A stretch of DNA of 64,000 bases from Tetracentron sinense (GCA_015143295.1 CM026570.1:20715250-20779249); one strand, 5' to 3'. Shown: positions 45,209 to 57,713, counted from the stretch's first letter. The notes: generated from the letters alone by a model not told the origin. Made by a program: numbers and translations.

Positions 45209-46948
45209 GGGGTTTTTCCCAGATTGCCCCTCTAGTATGGGGTTCTTCCCCAAATAACCAAGTTTTGAAAACCCTTCTCTAAATGTCCTTATCATCTATT
45301 TTCCATAATTCAGTATTTATGAAAAGTTTTAAATACCCCTCCATTGATTTCGAAAGAAAAAGAAGAAGAAGAAGAAGAAGAAGAGGGATTTAGGTTCGTG
45401 GATGAGAGTTCTTTGTTCCCACGCCATTTCTGGCGAGAGTTCTTCGTTCCCAGCCCATTTCCGGCGAGAGTTCTTCATTCCAAGAAGAAGAATAAGAAGA
45501 AGAAGATACGTACGTGGATGAAATGAATGAGGCTCACCCACTCCCTTCATCTTCCAAATACCCCTCCATTACCATTTATACTGATTTTGAAAGAATAATA
45601 ATAAAAAAGAAGAAGAAAAGATGAAAAAATCGTAAAAATCCGAGTTTCCTGAAGTTTTTTGCGCGCAGGGTCGATACAATGCATCAACCTCGTGCATTTT
45701 ATGCATCGACCCCGTGCAAAATGCATCGACCGCGTACAAAATGCACTAGGTCGATACAATGCATCGACCTCGTGTATTTTATACATCAACCCCGTGCAAA
45801 ATGCATCGACCACGTACAAAATGCACTAGGTTGATGCAATGCATCGACATTGTGCATTTTATGCATCGACCCCGTGTAAAATGCATCGACCGCGTACAAA
45901 ATGCACTAGGTTGATGCAATGCATCGACCTCGTGCATTTTATGCATCGACCCCGTGCAAAATGCATCGACCGCGTACAAAATGCACTAGGTTGATACAAT
46001 GCATCGACCCCGTGCAAAATGCATTGACCGCATACAAAATGCACTAGGTTGATACAATACATCGACCTCGTACATTTTATGCATCGACCTCCTACAAAAT
46101 GCATCGACCGCGTACAAAATGCACTAGGTTGATGCAATGCATCGACCTCGTGCATTTTATGCATCGACCCCGTGCAAAATGCATCGACCGCGTACAAAAT
46201 GCACTAGGTTTATACAATGCATTGACCTCGTGCATTTTATGCATCGACATCCTGCAAAATGCATCGACCACGTACAAAATGCACTAGGTTGATGCAATGC
46301 ATCGACCTCGTATATTTTATGCATCGACCTCGTGCATTTTATGCATCGACCCCGTGCAAAATGCATCAACCACGTAGAAAATGCACTACGTCAATACAGT
46401 ATATCGACCTCGTACATTTTATGCATCGACCCCGTGCAAAATGCATCGACCGTCGTCTTCAAGCTTGGAAACATGACTGTAAATCATAGAAAATGAAAAA
46501 AAAACACATGTAAACACATATATAACATGAAATTTAAGGTTTTGAACCATAAATACAATTATTATAAACATTTTTCCATGAATTAATCATATATGCAATG
46601 ATTTTTTTGAATTCATTTTTTTTAAAACATAAGAAACCCGAAAATAAGGGTTGTTCTTCGGTTAATGACGTTTTTTCACAAAAAGAACATGAAAAGAACG
46701 CTCTTGGAACAAAGATCTCTCGCCGGAAATGGGGTGGGAACGAAGTTCTCTCGTCGGAAATAGGGTGGGGACGAAGAACTCGTCGGAAATGAGATAGGGA
46801 TACCATTTTCAAATGATTGGGATAAAATGAAAAAATTCGCATGTGTGAATAGATGCACATGTGTGTGAGGGCATTTAGAGAATGGTTTTTAAAACTTGGT
46901 TATTTGGGGAAGAACCTCATACTAAAGGGGCAATCTGGGAAAAACCCC
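45209..46948. mobile_element. Non-autonomous Mutator-like element (MULE) with internal satellite
   Basis: 1740 bp with terminal inverted repeats of about 81 bp (45209-45289 and 46868-46948; both read inward GGGGTTTTTCCCAGATTGCC; I count 5 differences) and 9-bp target duplications, the size expected for Mutator. Inside the ends is a second inverted region: GGCGAGAGTTCTTCGTTCCC-like repeats at 45405-45490 on the left and their complements at 46695-46800 on the right. The centre is a satellite-like array (45668-46455). No transposase frame was seen; open frames on the minus strand here are array effects. Confidence 0.88.
45668..46455. repeat. 80-bp tandem array inside the MULE
   Basis: ATGCACTAGGT recurs at 45741, 45821, 45901, 45981, 46039, 46119, 46199, 46279 and (as ATGCACTACGT) 46381. 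The period is therefore 80 bp, with one unit of 58 and one of 102. Each 80-bp unit is itself four roughly 20-bp subunits of the type ATGCATCGACC(N)CGT(N)CAAA. The long minus-strand open frames (45779-46369) arise from this array. Confidence 0.92.
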
Positions 46949-47084
46949 TACCCGAAACCTACCTAAGCCTTGACTCATTTCCCCTTTAATCATAAACTCA
47001 GCCAGCCCCTAGTGAACTCCATTTTTATCATTTGGTGATTCCCATGTAAACAGTAGGTGGGCCCTCATTTTATAAGACACATAT

Positions 47085-47116
47085 GGGCAACAGCGCTTGC
47101 TGTAGCGCTGTTGCCC
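47085..47116. other. Perfect 13-bp inverted repeat (hairpin) in LTR
   Basis: GGGCAACAGCGCT (47085-47097), loop TGCTGT, AGCGCTGTTGCCC (47104-47116). It lies within the segment missing from the 3' LTR copy. Confidence 0.85.
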
Positions 47117-49681
47117 ATCCGAGTTCGCCCCTAGTACCATGAAACCAAGCCAAAGAAACCAAATCAGACCGAGACACCAAGCCCAAAGCTCAGAAAATTC
47201 AAAAGCTTGAATTAACACCTTAAGCTCTCACTATCGTCTCTTTGGTGTAAAAAAACAGAATGGGCAGACATCCTCTTTGGTGTAAAAGTCAGAATGCACA
47301 GACATCCCTGCAACCAACCCTTTGACCACCCAATCATCCCCTTTTCCATCACCTAACCCCCTTTCAAATTACAACCATGCCACAAATCCCATAACTCTAT
47401 AAATTCCAGCTCAGTTCTTCCTTTGGGACCAGTCCAGAAATGCCAAAAAAACCCATACGAAAACCCCTTTGCAATTTGGAAATCCTCAACCCTCTTGTTC
47501 CTAAGTGATTGAGTTAAGCCTAAGGGAGGCCTAGGCTTTCCCTACATAAGGTAACTATCCTTAGAAGAAGCAGACCCCTCCCATACACACACCTTGAAGT
47601 TTTGAGGAAAGGAGTAGGTTCTACAACCCACCCCTCATTTTTTATTTTATTTTTTTGCTTTGTTCCTAATTATTTTTAGTCCTAAATAAGGATCGTTCCC
47701 CTTTAAGAAGGGGGCCCTCTATGTTGCCTTTGATGGTATAGAGGGTCCTAAAGAGAAATTGATTTATTGAGAATTCTTGGATGATTTACAATGACCCCAT
47801 AAAGGGTTTAAATAGATGTTTCATACCAAGACTCCTAATATAGAAAGATCTCTCAAAGATAATCCTAATCTAATCATACCTAATCAAATCATAAATTCAA
47901 ATTTAATTGATACTATCTAATTGTGAAGAGATGCACTGTGAAGAGATACACTGATAATGATACAGTGTATCTCATTCACTTTATTACAATAGGATATTTC
48001 CTAATACCCATGCAGGACATACAAAGGATAATCTCTACTTGTTTTTTTATTTTTTCGTTTTTTCTTTTCCCTAAGGCATGTATTCTGTCGTTTGGGTGTT
48101 TGGGTTGATGGTGGGTTGGCCAAAGGCTTTTGCCCTTGATCTTTACCAAGGTTAGTGCATTTATGCACATTGTAGGGAGGGATTCCCATTACCTTCAAAC
48201 GAAACTTTAACTCACAGGGGGTTGGAAGGTAATGTGAACACCCTCCAGCAATCACTCGATCAAACCGTGGCTCTTCCACCTTTTTGGCGAATCCAGTGGC
48301 CTCCCACCTCAGTTCATGTCTCTCCCTCTGGTCCATCTCCTCCAAAGACTGTTTTTTTTGGGGACAACTAGTCCCTCGAAGTTTTTTTGTTTACACTTGG
48401 ATATGCTGTTTTTTCCAATACGCAGAATACCCCCATTTCTTTTATTTTTTTGGGACTGTTATAGGCTTGGTTTTGCCCCCTTACTCTCCATGGTACCTCA
48501 GAGTTTGATGAGCCCTGTTAGTACAAGTCTAGTGCCGAGGGTTTGTTTTCCACGCCTAACAGCAGTGGATTTTTATCCCATTACCGCCTAGTGCATTTGC
48601 ACTATAGAATTTTGGATAGTACTGTGGTTACAACCCACCTCTCATGTGCTGCCAAAACAGCATAATGTTGTGCTCCCCCAGGCCTTTTGGGCCTCATATT
48701 TAGGTTTAGAACCCCGTGAACATTTTCAACTTCTGCCCCCTTTGGTTTTGGGTCCAGCAAAGTAGTGCACGAGACAGTGTGCGCCCCCCATCATTTGGCT
48801 TTATTTTGGTTTGATTTAACCGAGCACTATCTTTGCTTCTAAGGCATTTTGACCATAGTAGACCCCTGATTAGTCCATGTCTTACAGGCCTAGGAGTCTA
48901 GTTTCATTTGATTATATGGGCTGTAATTTCAGCATCACCTATAACATTTGCACTACAAAATAAGTTGGGTGATGTTGGGATTACAACCCACCTCATTCAA
49001 TGTTAACTAGTGTTAGTTTGGGCCTCCCCGAGGCCCATTGGACTTTGTGTTAACCATAGAAGCCCCTTATCCATTCCAGACCCATGATCCTAGATTTTAA
49101 CTAGGGTTAACTTTAACCCCGATTAACTTGTCTTTGCCATAGATGCTTCCCAATGAGTCTAAATTATTATTAAAAATCTCAAAAACACTATAAAACCTCA
49201 AAAATAAAAATAAAAATCCAATATTTAAAAATCACCAAAAAAAAATTCTTTGCTTAGCATGCTTACTTAAGAACTACTATGGCTTCATCCCATCAAGTCG
49301 GGTAAGTAGGCAGCCCTAACGGGTCCAGCTCACCCAGGATTAGTTTCTTTTTCTCCTCATAATCTTGCTTTATTTACTTAACTAGCATAATTAAATAACA
49401 TACCTAATTTATATTTGAATTTCTTCTTTAATTGGCTTAGACATAGGGATTAGGTTACCATCTCTAGATGGGGGGCCCTAGGATGCCTAATACCTTCCAT
49501 AGGACTTAATCGAATCACTTACCTAGAATCTCATTTGGAACTTTATGCCTTATCCATTGTATATTTAGGATCCTATTTTCCCTTAATTAAATAGGTGGGG
49601 ACTCTTATTTTAGGCGTTTAGGATCGTTCTTCCGTAGGGGTCGGCCCGGAAGGAAAGGTGGTAAATTCCCTTGTCACAGCT

Positions 49682-49699
49682 TGGCGACTCTACTGGGGA
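49682..49699 (+). other. Primer binding site of Tat element B
   Basis: TGGCGACTCTACTGGGGA, 3 bp after the LTR end and identical to the site of element A. Confidence 0.88.
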
Positions 49700-50106
49700 G
49701 GTAAAAGTTAGATTCAACCCAAAACCTAGGTCTAAGCTAAATAAGTTAGAAATTCAAAAGAAAATTAACTTATTATTTCTTTATGCTAATTAAAAGATAA
49801 ATCACTTTTATGCTTTTGAATTCTTTTGAATTTTGCATTTTCATTTGCATAATGACCCATTTAATCCCATAGTCGGGTTTAATACGCTTACGGCTATTAG
49901 ATGATTATCCTCAGTGACAGAGGCTTAACAATCTTAGAGGCCCGCCTCGTCACACATGTTGGATGATTATCCTCAGGGAATGACTTGGAACGCTCCCGCT
50001 TACACCAATCATCCATTTTCAGGTATGTTCTATACTAGGAAGTCGTATATACGGTGCTAGGTGACCCTATTCCCTTTAGGAACACCTACATCCCCAGCAT
50101 TTGGTA
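49700..50106 (+). other. Leader of Tat element B
   Basis: Non-coding. Shares GATGATTATCCTCAG and the CGCTCCCGCTTACACCAATC block with the leader of element A. It is interrupted at 50112 by a copia solo LTR. Confidence 0.65.
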
Positions 50107-50111
50107 TATAG

Positions 50112-52156
50112 TGAAAGTATGTCTCTTTTTAATTTTAGAAAAATAGTTCTTGGAGGGCATACATCGAATCACAAGATCTGACTAAGATTCTAATTGATTT
50201 TCTTCAAAGAAGATTGAAATCACAATCACCTTTACAACTTTGAAATTGATAAGTCAAATACACGATAGAACGGTAGACCAGCAGACCGGCAAAACTTCAC
50301 AATTGTCAACTCTGCTTCACAATCCACACAAACCTTCTTTTTCTTTAAAGTTTTCTCTAATGGAAGCTAATGGCCCTTCCAAATTTCCAACTCTTGAATC
50401 TTGAAATAAAGATTCAATCTTTATGAACAAGATGATTTCTTGATCTTCTTCTTGATATTCAAGAGTTAGAACACAAGAGAAGAAGAATAGGGTTTGGGTT
50501 GCTTGCAACCCAAGTCTTCACATTCTAATCTAATTAGAATTCCTCAATTTTATTTTCTTTATTGATTTCTCCTAATTAATTAGGATTAATCATTAATAGA
50601 AACTAACCATATCCTTATTCAATAAGGAATCTTAATTAGTAACTAACTAATTAATGATTGTAGCAAACTAATTGAATCTCTAACAATTAGGGAATCTTTA
50701 ATTAGTAACTAACTAACTAACCTTATCCAATAAGGAGTCTTTAAATAGAAACTAATTAAAATAATTATATCCTCCTTGAAGTGGGCATCCCACCCTAGGT
50801 GAGTCCCACTCCACACACCCCTAGGGTTTCCAAAACCCTTTAATGTCACACTTTTGAACTTTTATCAAAATCCCCAATAGGTCCTACCCATTTGGTTTTT
50901 CACATCTAATGTGATTCCACCTTTTAGAGCTTCACTATACCATATAGTGATTACTTAAAGAAAATAATTAATTTAATTAATAATTAAATTAAATACTTTA
51001 AAAAGGTCCTTGTGTGTGGGATCTAAAGGGATCTCCTATTTCTAGTTGTGGGATCAAGTACTCAACCTTTTGGTTAAAGCATTGTAATTAGGAAACAACT
51101 TTCCTATACTCTATTAGGATTATAAAATTTTATCTATATCCCTGGACTTCCACCAATCACAATAATGTCCATTATCACAATGTAATTAACCTCTAGAAAA
51201 TAGAGAATTACTTCCAGGTATTTCTATCTCAAGAATTGTTTACAGATGCATCCCTCCACTTCTAATATTGTTATAAGCTTACGGGACAATATCTAATGGA
51301 CATTATCTAATATTGTCTTTAATCCCTGGCTTATATTGAGAACTCATTCTCTTTGATACTTTTAGTTCAACTTGGACTTTCAAAATATTTTAGAAATTCT
51401 TTAAAATAAATAATAATTATAATTACATTTCTTTTATACAGAAAATAAATTCCTCGATAAAACCAATTTATCTATAAATACCAGCGCTAGGCTTTTCAAG
51501 TTCGGTTTTGACAAGTATCAACTCAATATTAATTACTCTGTAAGAGTAGTGGAATCCTTGTTGAGTGTACACACACTTCTTCTAATATAGCGTACATAAT
51601 CCAATTAGCCTATATTTAGTCCGGTGTGTTGGACATTAACAATTGGCTACATCAAAGCTATATAGGGAAATACTAGAGAAGATATCAACCTCTCAGGTTA
51701 AGGACAATCTGTCAAATGGACTACCCTAAATATAAAGACAGCATATTTCTAAGGGTATCCATTGAGCGATCCAGTTGTAATATAAGCACTTCTTACTTAT
51801 ATCCACATCTTAGTCAAGAGACCCTTCTCGCAGTGATTGAGATTTATCACTCCATCATATGGAACTACTAATGTGTAAGTTAGTAAGAATACATTGTCCA
51901 GATGTATCCTGAATAACTTAGAACAATTTCAGGTCTACAAGGAACCGGTAAACCATATCTCCTTAGCAATTAATTATTAACTAATTGGATGGTTTTCCTA
52001 CAATATTACCTAAGGGATAAAGTAGTCTCATCCAATGAGATACTTTAAATATGTTACCCAATGTAGAAGACAATGTGTGAATGTAAAATATGCATTTATT
52101 GATTAAGTAGACTAAAACAATACCGAAATGGCTTTCGTGGGCATATATGTCTAACA
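50112..52156 (-). mobile_element. Copia solo LTR with perfect 5-bp target duplication
   Basis: 2045 bp; minus strand begins TGTTAGACATATATGCCCAC and ends ACATACTTTCA. Flanked by TATAG at 50107-50111 and 52157-52161. No copia internal sequence lies between, so recombination between two LTRs probably removed it. It contains a TATA-like ATAAATA near 51470. Open frames at 50317-50508 and 51981-52247 are not genes. Confidence 0.9.
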
Positions 52157-52697
52157 TATAGCTAGGCAGAGGTATAGCTTTCAAGCAACTTATCAGGAGG
52201 GACATCCCTAGCCTATCCGGCTTGAATTCTATACCTGCCCCTTTCATGGTTAAGCATCAAGGATTCTTACCCAGATGACCATCTATTTAGGGGCATATTT
52301 GGGCCATGATTGTTGTTTGCTATTAAAACACCAAACCCTTCTTCTCCAAGACACACATGTAAGGTTCAAATCCTAGGTTGCAATAGGTTAACATATTAAC
52401 CTATCTCAACTTTGATCCAGTAGGTCCTACTTACCAACAACCCAGGTTAGTAGAACGGGACGACATATGTCATGTCATACCCTGTTCAAGCATGATAATA
52501 AACAAAAATTCCAAAAAAACCAAAAGAGTCAAAAACGCCCTCTTATGGATGTCATCATAAATGTCCAGGCAAGGGGCATTTTCCCCATGTCAACTAAGAC
52601 TATGTTAGGTCATATGCATGCCTTCTAAAATTAATCTCTTATTCTTATCTGCTCCAACCCTCACTCCCTATCTTTCCATCTTTTCAGAGAGCAGACC

Positions 52698-54420
52698 ATG
52701 AGTCAAACTGAACAAAATATTGGGTATCAAACTAACCAACTGCAACATGGAACATCAGGATGGCCGTAAAACTGAGCCCGATACCCCGACATCACAATAA
52801 CAAGCTCCAGATCTTGAGACTAGGGTGGCTGAAAATGTCCAAATATTGAAGAGTTAAAGAACATCATGCAGGATCTCCTGCAGGCAATGACACATGCTTT
52901 CTCCTCCTCCAATCCTCAACCAGTCGGTGCGCCGAGCCCACCACATCCAAACCCAACACGTACTACCAATCGCAATCCACCACCGCCTACTATCAACATT
53001 CCACCACCACCTGTTCAACAAAAACCACTACTCACCCTCAACATCCCACCACCACCTACTCGACCGTAACCAGGACGCACTTTCAACATTTTGCCTCCAC
53101 CGATCCAACCACAACCCACTCACCATATCTCTCCACCAATCATGGACCAATTTGAGAAGGAAGCTAGAGCTGGCATTGACCATCAGACCGGGTCAGCTCA
53201 AATCTCTTCTAACTCAGCACAAATCCCAGATGCATACAAGGAGAAAATAGAGAAGTTAGAGGAGTTGGTGAGGAAAGCTCAGGGGTCCCGCAACTTTTCA
53301 TCCATCGATTTCGAGGACATGTACGTGCACCCCGGGATTCAATTTTCTTGAGACTTCAGAATGCCTGACTTCGAAAAATACAATGGGAAGGGATGCCCAG
53401 AGACAAACCTAAGGGCCTATCATGGCGAACTATTCCAACTAGAGCATAGGGATAAGTTGTTGGTTTAGTTGTTTCAGAAAATTTTGAAGGGACCTACCCT
53501 GCAATGGTTCACCAAGGTGGACCCCAGCAAAATCCAAACATAGGAGGGCCTCTGTGAGACATTTGTTGCCCAGTACTCTTATAATGTCAATTTGGTCCAA
53601 TAGAGAGCAAACCTGGAAAGAATGTCCTAGAGGGACAATAAGACCTTCATCGAATACTCTATTCGATGGAGAGAGATCGTCAAAAAAATGAGCACCCCTC
53701 TACCAGAAGACGAGTTGGTGACAACATTACTTCGTACCCTCAAGCATCCACTTAAGACTCTCCTGGCAGTGCAACCTATCTCCAATTTCAGTACCATGGC
53801 CAAATGTGGTGCCATGATTGAGGCAATGATGGGTGACAAAGGAACATTTGATATGTTCCCAGGGTCCAAAAGTATGTCTTCCTCCAACCGTGCTCCCCCA
53901 CAGCAAAAAATAGATACCAAGAGAAGAGAAGAAGATGTGTAGATGGTGGCAGCAATGCCTGTTCGGATTCCCAATTTACCCCAATAGCCCCGATAGTCCC
54001 AGCAAGCTTAGCAGACCCTGGGAAAGCTGTTATCTCAGCAAATGACTTTCGAACAGAGGAAAGCTCGAGCTTTTATGCCCATCCCATACTCTCTGATGAC
54101 ACTCCTCCCTTATTTGTTGGACAAGAAGCTAATTACACTAAAAGATCCGTAGCCTCCATCGGCTAATCCTCTGAAAGGGTATAAGGCAGATCAGCACTGC
54201 GGTTATGATCAAACACCGGGGCATCCTACGGATAGATGCTATGATCTGAAGCACGCTGTCCAGGACATGTTGGAGATGGGTAAAATCTGTTTTGCACCAA
54301 GAACCAATGACATCACCTAGGTCCCTCTCCCCGCCCATGCTGCACCAGGAAGCTAAGGCGTGCCAACCTGACCTCACCTACAGTCGAACTTTTGAGAAAT
54401 ATCTGTCTTATGTGTCAATC
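52698..54420 (+). pseudogene. Tat element B gag
   Basis: A possible start (MSQTEQNIG) is followed by stops, then a proline-rich stretch (52890-53130), a helix-prone piece (KIEKLEELVRKA), and the gag core: DFRMPDFEKYNGKGCPETNL, LQWFTKVDPSKIQT, FVAQYSYNVNL, FIEYSIRWREIVKKM, LPEDELVTTLLRTLK and AMIEAMMGDKGTF. Downstream is a GHPTDRCYDLKHAVQDML block typical of a zinc-knuckle-like end. At least 13 in-frame stops lie between 53348 and 54420, mostly TAG. Length and order match the gag of element A. Confidence 0.88.
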
Positions 54421-56440
54421 TTTTTTGCTTTTATTCCTTATTTTATTATTTATCCCTGTCTTTGGCCGTGATGGCCCATGTTAGTCCCTAACTTCAGTCC
54501 AGTCAGTCAGTCAGCCAATGGCCCATCTCCTTACTCTTCTCTACATCGAGTCATTTTACCCTTTTGGTCAATGAAATGAAATGACTCATTTTAAATCAAT
54601 CTTGTTTTGAGATACTTAGCTTGAGAATTGAACTAAATTCTAATGCCCGCAAGGGGCAAGTTGATTAAAACAAATTGATCATTCAACAAGATGGAAAGTG
54701 TTATGCTCTGATAGATGCTCTTCCGAGATTGAACAGAAGACAAGTGGTGACAACGGAGAAACTTATCTCACACAAGAGCAATGAAGACCTCCCCGAGTAT
54801 AAAATTTCAACCATACCGAAACGAGGATGATGCAATGACCGTACATGCTCTAGACTAATCAAAGAAAAGATAGGAGACCATCTTTGGCTAACCCTCACAA
54901 TACCTTTCATACTCATGCTATATAAATCCGCTAGTTAGACCTTTGAGCCTAAATAGCCTTTCTTTCAAAAAAACCTTTTATACAAGGGCACTCCATGAAT
55001 GTCAAGTCAATGATACAAAAGTCGGATCCAAAGAAGGAATAACCATCAAAGGTCAACAAAAAAAAAATGCGCAATCCGAACTTCGTCATGACCTGATCCC
55101 AAATTGGGTAAATGGTCAAAGGTGAAGCAAAGCTTCATCAAAAGACAAGAAGAACAAAGAAACTGGTTCCATTCCGATACCAAGTAAACATCATATGGTG
55201 CCCCTGCCCTTCATAAATCAGAAACTTTGAGCCTTATATCGTTTCTAACCAAACCACGTTTCCTCTCAGAAGTTAAGCCTTCCTTGATCTTTGAAAGGAG
55301 TTGAGCATCAATGGTCATAAGCATTCGTCCTCCTGACAAGCAGTGATGGGAGAAGAATGAAGAATTATCAAAGAAGAGTCAAGAGCAGAGGATGAGAAAA
55401 TACAAAGCTTGTATAGCCAATCCTGGTGACAACCCACAAGGGCCCAGGGGTAAAAAAGGGACGAATCAAACTTCAAATGTCACGGGCATAGTAAGAAATC
55501 ATCAATCCTACAATTGCGCAAAAATTACCTGAACCCAATCTTGGTGAAAACCCGAAAGGCCCCAGAGGCAAAAAAGGGACAAAGACCAAAATGTGCGGTC
55601 TCAATGGGAATCATTAACCCCATTGGTAAGCAAAATTAATTCAACCCGGTCCTAGTGAAAACCTTTCTAAGGCTCAGGAGAAAAATAGGGAAAAATAAAC
55701 CAATGCAATCTTTGTATCAATAATATGCGATCAGACGTCATCATGAACAGCAATTAGGCATCATTAGGTGAACACTATCTTGAGCATCGAGTACATGGTG
55801 AAAGCAAGCAAGAACTGATCTATCTCAAAAATGATCAACCCAAGCTTAATCAATTTCCCCTAAGGGAAAAGGAATTTAGCTAGGTCTCCAACTTCAGGCA
55901 ATCTCAGATATATTTTCAAAATACAAATAGTTCATTTCATTATAAACAGCCTATTGGTCAATCGTTAGCCTGCCAGTCAATCCATCTATCAGTCAATTCA
56001 TTACTTTATTTGTCAGTTATCTAGTTTGTAATATCAATAGTCAGTCAGAGTCCACTCCTCAGTAGAGTTAGCAAAAATTTCAACAGATCCTTACCGCTGG
56101 TGCAAGTAGGCCAAAAAAAAACCAAGGCAAGAGAAATCAAACAGATCATTCATGATAAGAAAGATGTATGAAAATTTGTAGATTCAGGGGCAAGTGCAGT
56201 CAATCAGATCATCCAAGTTGAGACAATTTAAGTTCAACCTAATCTGAACAGAAATATACGAAAGAAGGGTAAGATTCAAGCAATGACTCAGGGTCAGGCT
56301 CAATGTTCTCATTCACTATATTTCATCGTAACATCATTGCTAATATCACATCTTTATTATCTTTCGCTCTCAAAATAATCAAAACTTTCCGATAAATCTT
56401 TTTCTCGCTCTTATCAGCTATTTCTCCTTGATTATGTTGA
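54421..56440 (+). other. Tat element B, non-coding stretch after gag
   Basis: About 2 kb where pol would be expected. No catalytic motif of protease, reverse transcriptase, RNase H or integrase was seen in any frame. Recurrent phrases such as CCCGGTCCTAGTGAAAACC and AGGGGCAAAAAAGGGA-like text (about 55420-55680, three related segments) suggest a degenerate tandem repeat. Confidence 0.6.
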
Positions 56441-57170
56441 AGCGGATTGTATGTGTGGTCTTTTCAGATTTCTTCGATTGAAGCAGTCCAGCGGCTGTCT
56501 CTGCTCACCATCTCTCTTTTTGTGCCGAAGCAGATCTTGTGATCTCTTCAAAATAATCTAGTGAGACAATCGGGTGGTTGTCTGTACTATCTTGCATCAT
56601 ACCCCAGTAAGGAAATCGGGCGGTTGTCTGCTCTATCCGGCTTACTACCGAGTGAAACAGTCGGGCGATTGTCTTTACCCTCCTTATGATTTTCTTGGTT
56701 TGCTACCAGGTGAAGCAGTCGGGCGACTGACTTTACCATTTTTCTCTCTTTTTGGCTTGCTACCAGGTGAAGCAGTTGGGTAGCTATCTTTATCCTGTTT
56801 ATCCCCATCATGACTTGCTACCGGGTGAAGCAGTCAGGCGGCTGTCTTTCCCCTCCTTATCCTTTCTTGGCTTGCTACCAGATGACTTAGTCGGGCGATT
56901 GAATTTATCCTTTTTCCCTCTTTTTGGCTTGCTACCAGGTGAAGCAATCGGGTAGCTGTCTTTACCCTCTTTATCCTCATCTTGGCTTGCTATCAGGTGA
57001 AGCAGTCGAGCGGCTCTATTTACCCTCATCTTGGATTGCTACTGGGTGAAGCAGTTGAGTGGCTCTCTTTACCCTCTTTATCCTCTTCTTGTCTTGGTAC
57101 TAGGTGAAGAAGTTAGGTGGCTTTCTTTTCCCCTTTCCCATTTTTTTTGGCTTGCTACCCAGTCAGGCAA
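56440..57170. repeat. About 57-bp tandem array in Tat element B
   Basis: About a dozen degenerate units of GGCTTGCTACCAGGTGAAGC followed by AGTCGGGCGGCTGTCTTTAC and a CCTC...TTATCC tail. Unit positions for GTGAAGCAGTCGGG-like words are about 56711, 56767, 56825, 56881, 56939, 56996, 57046 and 57103. Open frames on both strands (56574-57029) are array effects. Confidence 0.88.
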
Positions 57171-57713
57171 TTGGGGGGCTGTCTGCACTATATCGCATTC
57201 TTCATTTCACTTGCATTGCATTGCACGACTTGTTCACACTTCAAGGAGTATACTGAAACAGTTGTGTGACCAGATTTTAGTTGCGGCCTCTTATGAAGCC
57301 AGTCTTACATTCTTCACGCACTGCACTACAATACTCGCTCACTATTTAAGGAGTATACTGACACGGTTGTAGGACCGACTTTCATTTACGATCTCTTGTG
57401 ACGCTAGTCTTGCACCCCATCACTATATTGCATCTCATCTCAGTGAAGTGATTATGCGTTTGACCATCACCATTCCTTGCGAAACGGTTGTGTGTTCGAC
57501 CTTAACTCTATACTTGTGTCTTATATTCACTCACTCTCATTCGTCATGCATTCACCCTCATCTCCAACACTCCATATTTTTATCTTAGCAAACTTAACTT
57601 AGTTTCAGATTATCTCATTCTTATTTCTTGTATTTTCCCAAGTTTCACAGGTTTTCAGGTGCAAAAATGGTGGTGATTTCAGTCTTTGTCGTTCACTTGC
57701 CCGCACCCTCTGA

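Larger units (their letters stand above)
44752..49678 (+). repeat. 5' LTR of Tat element B
   Basis: Begins TGTAAGCACCCCATTTTTGC and ends CCTTGTCACA. The first part repeats at 57728-58765. Differences between the copies are the Mutator-like insertion at 45209-46948 and a 122-bp segment (47006-47127) absent from the 3' copy and bounded by direct repeats CCCCTAGT. The rest (47650-49678) has no partner in the window. Small open frames in it (47923-48591) show no known domain. Confidence 0.88.

Noticed and set aside
45547..46369. Series of Met/Cys/His-rich minus-strand frames resembling a repetitive peptide
   Set aside because: They are translations of the 80-bp array in the Mutator-like element. 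Frames shift where unit length changes, and there is no start context or homologue.
45668..46455. CRISPR-like array of regular repeats
   Set aside because: Units are head-to-tail without unique spacers, the DNA is from a plant, and there are no cas genes.
47923..48591. Open frames of 61-114 codons on both strands
   Set aside because: Within the Tat B 5' LTR, hydrophobic low-complexity text without a domain, and overlapping on both strands.
52866..53069. Proline-rich extensin-like gene
   Set aside because: It is the proline-rich segment in front of the Tat gag core, bounded by in-frame stops.
56574..57372. Overlapping open frames on both strands
   Set aside because: Repeat translation of the 57-bp array in the Tat 3' UTR.
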